Position numbers and translations under genes: made by a program. Shown here piece after piece: positions 10,128 to 20,058 of a stretch of 38,352 bases of DNA. Source of the DNA: Bacteroidota bacterium. Its GTDB lineage: Bacteria > Bacteroidota > Bacteroidia > Chitinophagales > Saprospiraceae. Numbering within the stretch: the stretch's first letter is position 1; the number at the start of each line of letters is the position of its first letter. The notes below the pieces were generated by a model. It was not told the origin of the DNA. It ran no database searches and saw only the letters and a list, made by a program, of their open reading frames with translations. The stretch is taken from contig JAKQGD010000627.1 in NCBI GenBank assembly GCA_029573365.1, forward strand, positions 1 to 38,352. The letters are read 5' to 3'.

Positions 10128-10820
10128 TTAATTTATCAGAAACCTAATGTATTTTATTTTTCTGCCATCGGCGAGGTGTTCGCTTTCATATCGTGTCTTA
10201 TGACTGAGTTCGGGAAAAGCAAGCTCTGAGGCATAAATATCCGAGTTTTGGTACAGAATCCTGCATTGTAGGTCTTCAGCAAGGGTTTGGACAGTAAATT
10301 CAAAAAGTGTCGGGTCATCTGTTTTGAGATGCACTACACCACCTGGTGCCAGGATTTTGCGGTATAAACTAAGAAAACGTGCCGAGGTAAGCCTTTTGGA
10401 CGATTTGCTCACTCTAAGGAATGGATCGGGGAAGGTTATCCAGATTTCTGACACCTCTGCTGAGGCAAAAAACAGGTCGACCTGTTCTATCCTGGTCCGC
10501 AGGAAAGCAACATTTTTTATTTCTTTTTCCAGAGCCAGACTGGCACCTTTCCATATTCGGGCTCCTTTGACATCTACCCCTATGTAATTGACACCAGACT
10601 GGGCCTGTGCCAGTGCCACGGCATATTCGCCTCTGCCGCATGCAAGCTCCAGACATATGGGATTTTCATTTGCAAAATGACCTTTGGCCCAGTTTCCTTT
10701 CATGCTTACCGGAGCATTGTCAGGACCTGTGAGGCCGGGATTGCGTGGGTCGGCGTTTTCGTATACATTGGAGTACCTGTGCAGGTCTTCAAATTTTTTA
10801 AGCTTGTTCTTTTTGCCCAT
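10128..10820 (-). CDS. trmB: tRNA (guanine-N7-)-methyltransferase
   Basis: LELACGRGEYAVALAQ SAM motif and EIWITFPDPF...KRLTSARFLSLYRKIL typical of TrmB. Confidence 0.94.
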   Translation of the reverse strand: MGKKNKLKKFEDLHRYSNVYENADPRNPGLTGPDNAPVSMKGNWAKGHFANENPICLELACGRGEYAVALAQAQSGVNYIGVDVKGARIWKGASLALEKEIKNVAFLRTRIEQVDLFFASAEVSEIWITFPDPFLRVSKSSKRLTSARFLSLYRKILAPGGVVHLKTDDPTLFEFTVQTLAEDLQCRILYQNSDIYASELAFPELSHKTRYESEHLADGRKIKYIRFLIN

Positions 10821-10958
10821 GGAGCAATAAAATTTTAAGGATGCAAAGCTAATGTTTTCGGCTTAGCGACACTGTAGGACTACTTTTTTAACATTTATTT
10901 TTAAGCAGTTCAGCCAGCGAAAAAACAGGTGTGTGCGTTTAACGTAGGTATTATTCTT

Positions 10959-10966
10959 TACCTTTG
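10959..10966 (+). promoter_or_regulatory. Bacteroidota -7 promoter element (TACCTTTG)
   Basis: TAnnTTTG match 22 nt before the barrel-protein ATG. Confidence 0.5.
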
Positions 10967-10987
10967 TAATTTGAAACGGTCATATAT

Positions 10988-11857
10988 ATGTGTAAGATGA
11001 CAAGAAGTTTATTGGCCATCGCCGCCATCCTCATGTTGGTAATACAGGCAAAATCCCAGAGTTTTGGTATTAGAGCAGGATTGAACTACACTAAGTTTGG
11101 TGGCCCACTGGAGCAGGGAGTGAATGAAAAATTCACACTTGCCAATGGATTTCACTTTGGTGTAAACTATGCATACAAATTTGCAGACAAACTGGCCCTC
11201 AGGGGCGAGTTGCTGTATACCCAGGTGGGAACCAATTACTCATATTCCGGTCAATCGTTTTATAAGGTGCCGATAGGATCTGCCTTTGTGTACGAAAAGG
11301 GCCATGCTGACATTAGAATGAAAGTGTCAAATGCCTACATCAGTTTGCCCGTCACCTTGCAGTGGCAGGTCACCAGAAAACTGGAAGTCAGTGCAGGGGT
11401 CTATGCGTCAGTGCTCATCGGACCACGTGGCAACGGGACCATATATTTTGAAAAATACAATGACACCTTGTTGTTCTTCAAGCAATCACTGATTCATAAC
11501 TACAACAAGGACAAAGCCGGTGGAATAGCCACAGGTACCATAGGTTCTGCGATATATGTTGACGGCAAAGTCGTAAATCTGGCTCGGGATGCCGGAGCTT
11601 ACTATAATTATCTTGCCACCGAAAAAACTGGAAACCTATATAATGCATTTGATTTTGGCTTGTCGGGCACAGTATCATATTTTATCAACAAAGGATTTTA
11701 TGTCGGGGCCAGGTACAATTTCGGACTGATTGACATAACCAACAACGAAATGGACCCTCTACGCAAGACATATGACGAAGAAAACAACAGATTTAAACTC
11801 AGCAATGATTTTGACCGCAATGTAGGCCTAGAGTTTTCATTTGGATTTAAATTTTAA
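10988..11857 (+). CDS. PorT-like outer-membrane beta-barrel protein
   Basis: Signal peptide then FGIRAGLNYTKFGG..., alternating strands, terminal VGLEFSFGFKF. Confidence 0.85.
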   Translation: MCKMTRSLLAIAAILMLVIQAKSQSFGIRAGLNYTKFGGPLEQGVNEKFTLANGFHFGVNYAYKFADKLALRGELLYTQVGTNYSYSGQSFYKVPIGSAFVYEKGHADIRMKVSNAYISLPVTLQWQVTRKLEVSAGVYASVLIGPRGNGTIYFEKYNDTLLFFKQSLIHNYNKDKAGGIATGTIGSAIYVDGKVVNLARDAGAYYNYLATEKTGNLYNAFDFGLSGTVSYFINKGFYVGARYNFGLIDITNNEMDPLRKTYDEENNRFKLSNDFDRNVGLEFSFGFKF

Positions 11858-11868
11858 AGCAAGTAAAA

Positions 11869-12558
11869 ATGGTAAAACAGGCTACGTTGGATTTCTTGCG
11901 TGAACTCAGACAAAACAACAGCAAGGAATGGTTTGATAAAAACCGAAAAAGATACGATGCCGTAAAGGCTGATTACCTCGCTCTGGCCGGTTCTATCCTC
12001 GATGTCATGAAAAAAGTTGACCCCATGCTGGACATGACTACCGCCAAAGAATGTATTTTCAGGATAAACAGGGACATCAGATTTTCTGCTGACAAATCAC
12101 CCTATAAAACCAATCTGGGCATAGCTCTTCATGCCGGAGGTAAAAAGTTTAATCTGGCAGCCTATTATGTGCACATAGAGCCTGATGCCACATCGTTTGC
12201 AGGTGGCGGTATATGGATGCCGGAAGCTCCGCTGCTGAGTAAGATACGAAAGGAAATACACTATTTTTACCCAGAACTCAGAAAAGTGCTGGATGAGCCG
12301 TCTTTTAAAAAGACTTTTGGCGACCTTGATGTGGAGGAAGGACATAAATTGTCCAGACCGCCCAAGGGCTACGTTGAAGAAGACCCTGCCATTGAATACC
12401 TCAAACTCAAAAGTTTTACAGCCTCAACAGTCATCCCGGAAGACATCCTGACTACGGGTCAATTCCTTCCATTTGTGGTTAATTCACTGACAGTAATCAA
12501 GCCTCTAATCGGTTTTATAAACAGAGGTCTGCAAAGCGACGAGGACGGAGGCATATAA
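11869..12558 (+). CDS. DUF2461 domain protein
   Basis: TLDFLRELRQNNSKEWFDKNRKRYD...FRINRDIRFSADKSPYKTNLGI matches the DUF2461 pattern. Confidence 0.9.
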   Translation: MVKQATLDFLRELRQNNSKEWFDKNRKRYDAVKADYLALAGSILDVMKKVDPMLDMTTAKECIFRINRDIRFSADKSPYKTNLGIALHAGGKKFNLAAYYVHIEPDATSFAGGGIWMPEAPLLSKIRKEIHYFYPELRKVLDEPSFKKTFGDLDVEEGHKLSRPPKGYVEEDPAIEYLKLKSFTASTVIPEDILTTGQFLPFVVNSLTVIKPLIGFINRGLQSDEDGGI

Positions 12559-12568
12559 AAAACAAAGC

Positions 12569-13813
12569 ATGAAGGCGGCCATAATCACAGTAGGGGATGA
12601 AATTCTAATAGGACAAATCACTGACACAAACTCTGCATGGCTGGGACAAAAACTGACTGAGCTGGGTATCTCTGTTGTGTGTAAGTTGTCAGTTGGAGAT
12701 GTCCACAACGACATCACGGAAGGGTTGGCCCAATGCCTGGATAAAGCGGATCTCGTATTGATGACTGGTGGCCTGGGTCCCACAAAAGATGACATTACAA
12801 AAAAAGCCCTGGCAGATTTTCTGGGCACAGATCTTTATTTCCATCAGCCCACCTTTGACAGGATCAAGGCTATGTTTGAAAAACTGGGCCGCAAAATGTC
12901 TGACCATCACCACGACCAGTGTCTGATGCCCACAGGGGCAGAAATACTGCGAAACCCTATGGGTACTGCTCCCGGCATGCTGATGAAATACAATGGCAGG
13001 AGAATCATTTCCATGCCTGGTGTACCTTTTGAGATGAAATCGATCATGGAGCAGGAAGTGCTTCCTGTGCTTGCCCGGGAGTCTGAAACAGTAATCTTAC
13101 ACCGCACACTGCTTACATGTGGTGCGGGCGAGACCATGATAGAAAACAGCATTTCGGATATAGTGTCACATTTTCCGGACTATCTGAGTATCGCTTATCT
13201 TCCGGCGATAGGACAGGTGAGGCTCAGGCTTACCGCCAAAGGGACCGATGAAACAGAATTGAAAGCAGGACTGGATGAATATACCCGGAAAATAGCCGCA
13301 AGGATACCGGAACTGGTATACGGATATGATGAATCTTCGCTCGAACAGGAGCTCCAGAAAATATGTACAGAAAACAGACTCACTGTGGCTACGGCAGAGA
13401 GTTGCACTGGAGGAAATGTCGCCGCCTCCATAGTCTCAGTTCCGGGCTCTTCAGCCTATTTTAAAGGAGCAATCATCGCTTACGCCAATGAGGTTAAATC
13501 AAATATCCTGGGCGTCAGTGCCGATACATTGAGAGAACACGGAGCGGTGAGCGAACAGACGGTCACGGAGATGGTTATAGGAACCCTCAAGGCATTAGGA
13601 GCAGATGTGGCTGTCGCAGTGTCAGGAATCGCCGGCCCGGATGGAGGCAGCACAGAAAAGCCTGTAGGTACCGTGTGGATATGTGCCGGCAATAGGGATA
13701 AACAAATCACCTATTTGCTAAAGTCAGGCAAGGACAGAAAACTTAATATAGAGGCGGCCACGGTATACAGCCTTATTATGCTGAGGAGATTTATTCTTGA
13801 ACAGATAAGCTGA
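12569..13813 (+). CDS. cinA: CinA family protein (competence/damage-inducible; NMN deamidase C-terminal domain)
   Basis: AAIITVGDEILIGQITDTNSAWLGQKL N-terminal and TVATAESCTGGNVAASI...SGIAGPDGGSTEKPVGTVWI C-terminal motifs. Confidence 0.95.
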   Translation: MKAAIITVGDEILIGQITDTNSAWLGQKLTELGISVVCKLSVGDVHNDITEGLAQCLDKADLVLMTGGLGPTKDDITKKALADFLGTDLYFHQPTFDRIKAMFEKLGRKMSDHHHDQCLMPTGAEILRNPMGTAPGMLMKYNGRRIISMPGVPFEMKSIMEQEVLPVLARESETVILHRTLLTCGAGETMIENSISDIVSHFPDYLSIAYLPAIGQVRLRLTAKGTDETELKAGLDEYTRKIAARIPELVYGYDESSLEQELQKICTENRLTVATAESCTGGNVAASIVSVPGSSAYFKGAIIAYANEVKSNILGVSADTLREHGAVSEQTVTEMVIGTLKALGADVAVAVSGIAGPDGGSTEKPVGTVWICAGNRDKQITYLLKSGKDRKLNIEAATVYSLIMLRRFILEQIS

Positions 13814-13860
13814 CCGGTCCCACAGAGGTTGCGGAGATTGCACCAAGCCGCATTTTTTTG

Positions 13861-13868
13861 TAATTTTG
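13861..13868 (+). promoter_or_regulatory. Bacteroidota -7 promoter element (TAATTTTG)
   Basis: TAnnTTTG match 32 nt before the E2 start at 13901. Confidence 0.5.
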
Positions 13869-13900
13869 CCGTTAATATCCTAACCATAACATTTTTTAAA

Positions 13901-15244
13901 ATGGCCAAAGTCGAACTCTTGATGCCGAAAATGGGAGAATCCATCATTGAAGCCACCATACTAAAGTGGGTCAAAAAGGTGGGAGATACCGTATCGGTTG
14001 ACGACACCATTCTAGAGATTGCCACTGACAAGGTAGACTCAGAGATTCTTTCGCCGGCAGATGGCACTATTACAGAAATATTATATCCTGAAAACAGCGT
14101 CGTAGCTGTGGGAAAAGTGCTTGCCTACATATCCGCAAATGGAAGCCAGCCCACCACAGACGCACCGGTTAATCCTGTGACGGAGACTGTGTCCGCAACA
14201 GAGAGCAGTGCTACCACCATCCTGGAAAACGTATCAGAAATCAAGGAAAGTCTGCAAAGTGTGGTGCCTGCCGCAGAGGGCAACAAGGGGTCGAGGTTTT
14301 ATTCTCCTTTGGTAAAAAGCATCGCACGGGAAGAAAAAATAAGTGTCGAAGAACTGGAAAAAATTCCCGGAACAGGTGCCAATAGCAGAGTTACAAAACA
14401 AGATATTCTCTCCTACGTAGAGTCAAAAGCCGGTATTGCAAGCGGCGAGAAACCTTTGGCTGTAGCCAATGTAACTGCACCATTAGTATCTGCAGGAGAG
14501 ACTCCACCACCGGTATCAGCTGTATCTTTTTCCGGCAGTGCAGAAATCCTGGAAATGGACAGGATGAGAAGGCTTATAGCGGACCATATGGTCATGTCAA
14601 AACATACATCGCCACACGTAACCTCCTTTGTGGAAGCAGATGTCACCAATATGGTCAACTGGAGGGAACGTAACAAGAAAAAATTTCAGGAGAAATACGG
14701 AGAAAACATCACCTATACTCCGCTTTTTATCGAAGCGGTCATCAAATCGCTGAAAGAATATCCTATGGTCAACGTGTCGCTCGATGGCTATAGGATAATC
14801 CGGAAGAAGGACCTCAACATAGGTATGGCCGCAGCTTTGCCCAATGGCAATCTGATCGTACCCGTGATTAAAAACGCCGATATGCTCAGCCTGGTGGGTC
14901 TCACCAAAAATGTAAACGACCTGGCTAAGAGGGCAAGGGAAAACAAACTAAAGCCCGAAGACATCCAGGATGGCACCTTCACTATTACAAATGTGGGCAC
15001 TTTTGGCAATTTAATGGGGACGCCGATAATAAATCAGCCGCAGGTAGCGATACTTGCGACGGGAGCCATCGTCAAAAAACCGGCGGTCATGGAAACAGAG
15101 TTTGGAGATGTGATAGCCATCAGGCACATGATGTTTCTTTCGTTATCATATGACCACAGGATTGTAGACGGTGCCCTCGGAGGGAGCTTCCTCAAGAGGG
15201 TGTCGGATCATCTGGAGCGGTTTGACATAAATACAGAATTTTAA
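13901..15244 (+). CDS. Dihydrolipoamide acyltransferase (2-oxoacid dehydrogenase E2)
   Basis: Lipoyl domain (EIATDKVDSEI), E3-binding domain, catalytic SYDHRIVDGALGG. Start MAKVELLMPKMGESI at 13901; the longer 13829 start overlaps the promoter. Confidence 0.95.
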   Translation: MAKVELLMPKMGESIIEATILKWVKKVGDTVSVDDTILEIATDKVDSEILSPADGTITEILYPENSVVAVGKVLAYISANGSQPTTDAPVNPVTETVSATESSATTILENVSEIKESLQSVVPAAEGNKGSRFYSPLVKSIAREEKISVEELEKIPGTGANSRVTKQDILSYVESKAGIASGEKPLAVANVTAPLVSAGETPPPVSAVSFSGSAEILEMDRMRRLIADHMVMSKHTSPHVTSFVEADVTNMVNWRERNKKKFQEKYGENITYTPLFIEAVIKSLKEYPMVNVSLDGYRIIRKKDLNIGMAAALPNGNLIVPVIKNADMLSLVGLTKNVNDLAKRARENKLKPEDIQDGTFTITNVGTFGNLMGTPIINQPQVAILATGAIVKKPAVMETEFGDVIAIRHMMFLSLSYDHRIVDGALGGSFLKRVSDHLERFDINTEF

Positions 15245-15246
15245 TA

Positions 15247-17412
15247 ATGAGATTTTCGGCCTTATTTTCGATAATAGCACTTTTGTCACTCCCGTTATTT
15301 AGCTACAGCCAAAAAGTAGCTAAAAAGAACGGTGACATATACTTCGAAGCGGGCAAATACCACGAAGCCTTAAAGTCTTATCTGGAGTATAGCAAAACCG
15401 AAAAGGAAGCTTCCACTCTTGTAAAAAGAGGCAGATGTTATCTGTACACCAATCAGCCAGATGCCTGTATAGCCGACATGGCTGCTGCTTTCAAGCTCAA
15501 ATCCATAGACCAAAGCTTGTTTAAGTACTCAGCCGAAGCCTATTTTGCCAAAAAAGAATATGCCGATGCTGCCAGGTTTTACAAAAATTATCTGGCCACC
15601 GTAAACAAGGACTCAAAAGACTGGGACGAAGTAGTGGCAAAAATTAAAATATGCGGACATTCGCTTGACTACAAATACGTCACCCCTCTAGCCTTTGTAG
15701 AAAATCTGGGTTCCAAAGTAAATACCATCTATGACGAATTTGGGCCTGTACTCAGTCCCACCAAGCCCGACAGATATTATTTTTCTTCGTCCCGCGAAGG
15801 CACCACCGGGGGTCTGCGGGACAAAGACGGCGTGGCCGATGTGGTCAGAGGACACTATTCGTCAGATATGTTTTTAGTAGACCTGCGTGATGGCAACTGG
15901 TCAAATGTACTGCCTTTTGAACAATTGTTGAATACCCCCAAAAACGACATTCTTGAAGATTTTAGCCAGGATGGTTCTATTGTCTACTATGTCAAATCTC
16001 AAGACCTTAAAACCGGGATTTTGTATTCGGACACATTTAGTACCGATAGGGACCCGGCGAGGCTTCCTGTGCCGGCGGCCCTTCCCTTTAAAGCCGAGAG
16101 GGGAGACAAAGACCTTTTTATTTTCAGTGACAGTCTTATCATTTTTGCAAGCGACCAGCCCGGGGGCTACGGCGGATACGACATCTATTATGCAGCCAGG
16201 AAGGACAGTCTGTGGAGTGACCCTGTAAATATGGGCCAGGATATAAATACGGTGGCCAATGAAGTGGCTCCATACCTTATAAAAAACGGAAAAACGCTTT
16301 ACTTTTCGTCAGACAGACCCGAAACCATGGGAGGCTATGACATATTTACGGTGACACACAATCCAAAGGAAGGGTGGATAAACCTCCGAAATATGGGGCA
16401 CCCCATCAATTCGCCGGGCAATGATACTGACATAGAATTGTCTTATGATGGCATGTCTGCCGTATTTACCTCTGACAGAATCGAATCCGTAGGGGGCAAG
16501 GATCTCTATATGGCCTACTTAAAGGAACAAGTCATAGGGCAGCTGGAGTATGCTGAGATACCGTCTTTTCTGGATACTATGACCAGTATAAGGACGGCTG
16601 TTGACACCATGTCAGTCACAAAAACCAGAGAAGAGCCCAAAGTCACCGTACCCGCCAGAGAACTCATCAGCAAGCCTCTCTTTTTAACAAGGGACGAGGA
16701 TGTGCTCAGCATCAATAATGTCAACGAACTCAAAAAGGCAGCCGAGGTCATGGTCATTTTTCCAGAGCTGAAGGTACTGCTTTTATCACATTTTATCAGC
16801 GAAGGAAGGACAGAACTTGATTTGTATTTTTCAATGAAAAGAGCAGAAAAAGCAGCCGAACAACTGATAAAGTCAGGAATAAGCCCACACAGGATTCTGA
16901 TACAAGGTTGCGGGGCAGCATTTCCCCTGGCATCACCTTTTATCAATGGTATAACTTCTACCCTGGCTGAAAGGACAAACTGCCGCATCGATGTACAATA
17001 TCTTAATGCTGACAAAGGACGGCTCAATATCATGTACGATCAGCCTGTTGTGGCAGGTCAGTTCAGGGATACGTTGTGGGATGCCTTTGACCGTAAAAAC
17101 AAGGGGCTTACATTCCGCATAAGATTTGCAAAAACATCTCAGATGCTCAAGAGTGACGTGCTTAAATGGAGGCCGGATATCATCATTGAAAAACGAGCCA
17201 ACGAAGAATCTTTTTCATATACCATGGGCAATTTTGAAGCCTATGATTCAGCAAGATTGCTTAAGGAAGAGTTTCAGAAAAACGGATATTTTGATGCTGA
17301 GGTGGTGCCATATTTTGGGGGCGTGGAACTGGAGCGGTCCGGTATGCAGGAAAAGGCTTCAGCCTGGCCGGAATTAGAAATATACATCCGATCAGAAAAC
17401 AAGAGGGAATAA
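15247..17412 (+). CDS. TPR + PD40 (WD40-like) + OmpA-like envelope protein
   Basis: Signal peptide, N-terminal TPR-like repeats, YYFSSSREG / LYFSSDRPETMGGYDIF PD40 repeats, OmpA-like region (LSHFISEGRTELDLYFSMKRAEKAAEQLIKSGI), SPOR-like tail. Confidence 0.88.
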   Translation: MRFSALFSIIALLSLPLFSYSQKVAKKNGDIYFEAGKYHEALKSYLEYSKTEKEASTLVKRGRCYLYTNQPDACIADMAAAFKLKSIDQSLFKYSAEAYFAKKEYADAARFYKNYLATVNKDSKDWDEVVAKIKICGHSLDYKYVTPLAFVENLGSKVNTIYDEFGPVLSPTKPDRYYFSSSREGTTGGLRDKDGVADVVRGHYSSDMFLVDLRDGNWSNVLPFEQLLNTPKNDILEDFSQDGSIVYYVKSQDLKTGILYSDTFSTDRDPARLPVPAALPFKAERGDKDLFIFSDSLIIFASDQPGGYGGYDIYYAARKDSLWSDPVNMGQDINTVANEVAPYLIKNGKTLYFSSDRPETMGGYDIFTVTHNPKEGWINLRNMGHPINSPGNDTDIELSYDGMSAVFTSDRIESVGGKDLYMAYLKEQVIGQLEYAEIPSFLDTMTSIRTAVDTMSVTKTREEPKVTVPARELISKPLFLTRDEDVLSINNVNELKKAAEVMVIFPELKVLLLSHFISEGRTELDLYFSMKRAEKAAEQLIKSGISPHRILIQGCGAAFPLASPFINGITSTLAERTNCRIDVQYLNADKGRLNIMYDQPVVAGQFRDTLWDAFDRKNKGLTFRIRFAKTSQMLKSDVLKWRPDIIIEKRANEESFSYTMGNFEAYDSARLLKEEFQKNGYFDAEVVPYFGGVELERSGMQEKASAWPELEIYIRSENKRE

Positions 17413-17414
17413 TC

Positions 17415-18008
17415 TCAGGTCTCGAGAAGCATAAAGATCCTGTCCATCTCAGCAAAGGACTTAAACCCTGTCTTCTCCTCTTTGCCACCTCTCAGTATCA
17501 AGCCATAAACAGGCAGTTTTTCCAGTATTTCGGAGAGTTCGTCTGCCTGGAAAGGCAGATCCAGGAAAACTTTGTGCTGAAGTGCCAGAGATTGTATCCT
17601 TTTTATGGAGTCGTCATTAAGTGAGGAATAGGGAGTATCGGTGCGTATTACAGGGAATTCGGTGCCGGCGACAGCCTCCCCGGCGATGGTGTTTTCAAAA
17701 ATAAAATCTCTGAAAACAGGTACTCCAAAGCGGCCTGTGTAATCTGCGAGGATGCCAAAATGTACAGCCCCTCCGATGCCGGACTCCAGCAGTTCCCTGA
17801 CCTCAGACTCTTCCTGCCACCCCTCGAATTCAGGGACAATAACAGGCCCCTCTACCCAGGATGCAATTTCTTTGATGCGGGCCGGCGAACAAAAATATTC
17901 AGTACCGGTATTGCAACAAAACCCCAGATAGTCAGCCCCCATCGCGGCAAAATATCTTGCATCTGTCAGGTTTTCCACTTTGCTGACTTTTATCCTGGTT
18001 TTAAGCAT
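17415..18008 (-). CDS. TrpF-like (phosphoribosylanthranilate isomerase fold) protein, catalytic Cys absent
   Basis: MLKTRIKVSKVENLTDARYFAAMGADYLGFCCNTG... and GLILRGGKEEKTGFKSF resemble TrpF, but the usual K-x-C-G is KVSK. Confidence 0.7.
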   Translation of the reverse strand: MLKTRIKVSKVENLTDARYFAAMGADYLGFCCNTGTEYFCSPARIKEIASWVEGPVIVPEFEGWQEESEVRELLESGIGGAVHFGILADYTGRFGVPVFRDFIFENTIAGEAVAGTEFPVIRTDTPYSSLNDDSIKRIQSLALQHKVFLDLPFQADELSEILEKLPVYGLILRGGKEEKTGFKSFAEMDRIFMLLET

Positions 18009-18039
18009 TTGATTAAATTTACGCAAAATTAACATCTCC

Positions 18040-18396
18040 ATGCCTGCCAAAAAGCAAGAACACAAAAAAGATCATTATTTTTCTAGAGTTTATGATGTAA
18101 CCTGTATGGTGCCATATGGCAGAGTTACGACTTACGGGGCGATAGCAGACTATCTGGCACTGGGATCGGCAAGGATGGTAGGATGGGCATTAAACCACTG
18201 CCACTTTGCAGATACAGTCATACCGGCACACCGTGTGGTCAACAGGCTGGGTGAATTGTCAGGCAGGCTTCATTTTGCTACTCCTACACTGATGCAGGAA
18301 CGACTGGAAGCAGAAGGGGTAGAAGTGTCTGAGCATAAAGTCGTAAAAATGAACGAACTGTTCTGGCATCCCAGAGAACTCGACCAGTGGCTTTGA
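18040..18396 (+). CDS. Alkyltransferase-like (ATL) protein, MGMT DNA-binding domain without acceptor Cys
   Basis: VPYGRVTTYGAIADYLAL-GSARMVGWALNHC...IPAHRVVNRLGELSG: PCHR is PAHR. Confidence 0.92.
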   Translation: MPAKKQEHKKDHYFSRVYDVTCMVPYGRVTTYGAIADYLALGSARMVGWALNHCHFADTVIPAHRVVNRLGELSGRLHFATPTLMQERLEAEGVEVSEHKVVKMNELFWHPRELDQWL

Positions 18397-18498
18397 ATAC
18401 CAAATACTAAAAAACAAAAAAGGTACACTCAGAAAGATTTTAGATTTTTCCGAACGCAATTGACAGTTTTGTTGTTGTCAAAAATAAACAATATTTAC

Positions 18499-18921
18499 AT
18501 GGCAAGAATGATGTTTATGGCACTTTTGTGCTTTGTTATGGTTACTGGTTATGGTCAGAGTCCTTTAGGTGTGTGGAAAAACCTGGATGACACCGACGGC
18601 AAAGAGAAATCCCATATAGAAATCTATGAGCAAAACGGAAAGCTACGGGGCAAAGTCATAAAACTTTTGCCGGCAGCCACAATCACCAGATGTGATAAAT
18701 GCAGTGGTGCTTACAAAGGTAAAAGCCTTGTGGGTCTGGATATTCTGTGGGATATGGAAAAATCAGGCGGACAGTGGGACAATGGCCAAATCATTGACCC
18801 TAAAAATGGTAAAATATACAAGTGCAAAATCAGTCTGGATGGCAATGACAAACTGGATGTTAGAGGATACATGGGAATTTCAGTGTTCGGACGCACTCAG
18901 ACATGGTACAGGGTTAAGTGA
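18499..18921 (+). CDS. DUF2147 domain secreted protein
   Basis: MARMMFMALLCFVMVTGYGQSPLGVWKNLDDTDGKEKSHIEIYEQNGKLRGKVIKLLP...; start at 18499 rather than the TTG at 18460. Confidence 0.88.
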   Translation: MARMMFMALLCFVMVTGYGQSPLGVWKNLDDTDGKEKSHIEIYEQNGKLRGKVIKLLPAATITRCDKCSGAYKGKSLVGLDILWDMEKSGGQWDNGQIIDPKNGKIYKCKISLDGNDKLDVRGYMGISVFGRTQTWYRVK

Positions 18922-19017
18922 GAGCAGCCAGATAAAATATCGGCCTTGACACAATAAAGCAAGGTTCTATGCAGTTAAAGTAGCGTAAAATGTCTGATTA
19001 ACCCATAAATCCAATGC

Positions 19018-19239
19018 ATGACACACGCTTACACTGACACACAAATTATCAGGTTTATTTACAAAGAATGCGACCTCTTCGAAAAGTTCGAAATGGAGTT
19101 TGCCTTTGAGGATGACAGCACTTTGTTTGAACAATACAGAGAACTTAATAAAGGATACAAGACCCTTCCAAAAGTTACGTTTTCTCCTGCCCAAAAAACC
19201 ATAGACAGCATATTGTCTTATGCTGCTTGTCCAAAATAG
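19018..19239 (+). CDS. Small conserved-looking protein (73 aa)
   Basis: MTHAYTDTQIIRFIYKECDLFEKFEMEFAFEDDSTLFEQYRELNKGYKTLPKVTFSPAQKTIDSILSYAACPK; complete ORF with plausible amphipathic helices. Confidence 0.7.
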   Translation: MTHAYTDTQIIRFIYKECDLFEKFEMEFAFEDDSTLFEQYRELNKGYKTLPKVTFSPAQKTIDSILSYAACPK

Positions 19240-19242
19240 GAT

Positions 19243-20058
19243 TTACTGACCTTTGTGGAGAAAATAATCTATAGCTTTTCGTACAGATCCATGCTGTAAA
19301 AGTAGGCGGTTTGCCTCATCGTAGCCAAGGTTTGTTTTTTCCATCACCATTTTGACACCTCTGTCAATAAGTTTGGTATTTGTCAGCTGCATGTCTACCA
19401 TCTTGTTGTCACGTACCCTGCCTAGGCGTATCATGACACTTGTGGTTATCATGTTAAGCACCATTTTCTGGGCCGTACCTGACTTCATCCGGGTACTCCC
19501 TGTGACGTACTCAGGCCCCACAATCACGGTGACCGGATAATTTGATACCTTTGAAACCGGAGCATCAGGATTGCAGGTAATACTGCCTGTGACAATGCCA
19601 AGTTGCCCGGCGGTTTTGAGGCCGTTTATAACATAAGGAGTCGTACCGGATGCAGCTATGCCTATGAGTACATCTTTTTCAGAAATAGAGTACGGCTGAA
19701 GGTCCTTCCAGGCTTGTTCCGGGTCATCTTCGGCATTTTCTACAGAATTTCTGAGGGCTGTATCCCCACCGGCTATCAGACCTATGACCAGGGATTTGGG
19801 CACACCATAGGTCGGAGGACATTCGGACGCATCGAGGACTCCAAGTCTGCCCGAGGTACCTGCCCCTATATAAAACAAGCGTCCACCATTCTTTAATTTG
19901 TCAACTATAGCCTCAACCAGTGCTTCAATCTGAGGAATAGCCTCCTTTACGGCCACGGCTACTTTTTGGTCCTCGGAATTGATATCAGTAAGTATTTCTC
20001 TGATCGGCTTGAGTTCCAGATTTCTGTAAAGTGAAGGTTCCTCTGTTATTTTCCGCAT
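19243..20058 (-). CDS. murQ: N-acetylmuramic acid 6-phosphate etherase
   Basis: FYIGAGTSGRLGVLDASECPPTYG and GSTRMKSGTAQKMVLNMITT motifs. Confidence 0.96.
   Translation of the reverse strand: MRKITEEPSLYRNLELKPIREILTDINSEDQKVAVAVKEAIPQIEALVEAIVDKLKNGGRLFYIGAGTSGRLGVLDASECPPTYGVPKSLVIGLIAGGDTALRNSVENAEDDPEQAWKDLQPYSISEKDVLIGIAASGTTPYVINGLKTAGQLGIVTGSITCNPDAPVSKVSNYPVTVIVGPEYVTGSTRMKSGTAQKMVLNMITTSVMIRLGRVRDNKMVDMQLTNTKLIDRGVKMVMEKTNLGYDEANRLLLQHGSVRKAIDYFLHKGQ

Noticed and set aside
13830-13859. Hairpin TGCGG-N13-CCGCA followed by seven T as a cinA terminator
   Set aside because: Only a 5-bp stem with a 13-nt loop, overlapping the E2 promoter; too weak to call.
16515-17033. 172-aa minus-strand ORF opposite the OmpA/PD40 gene
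   Set aside because: Shadow of a clear coding frame; no recognisable motif.
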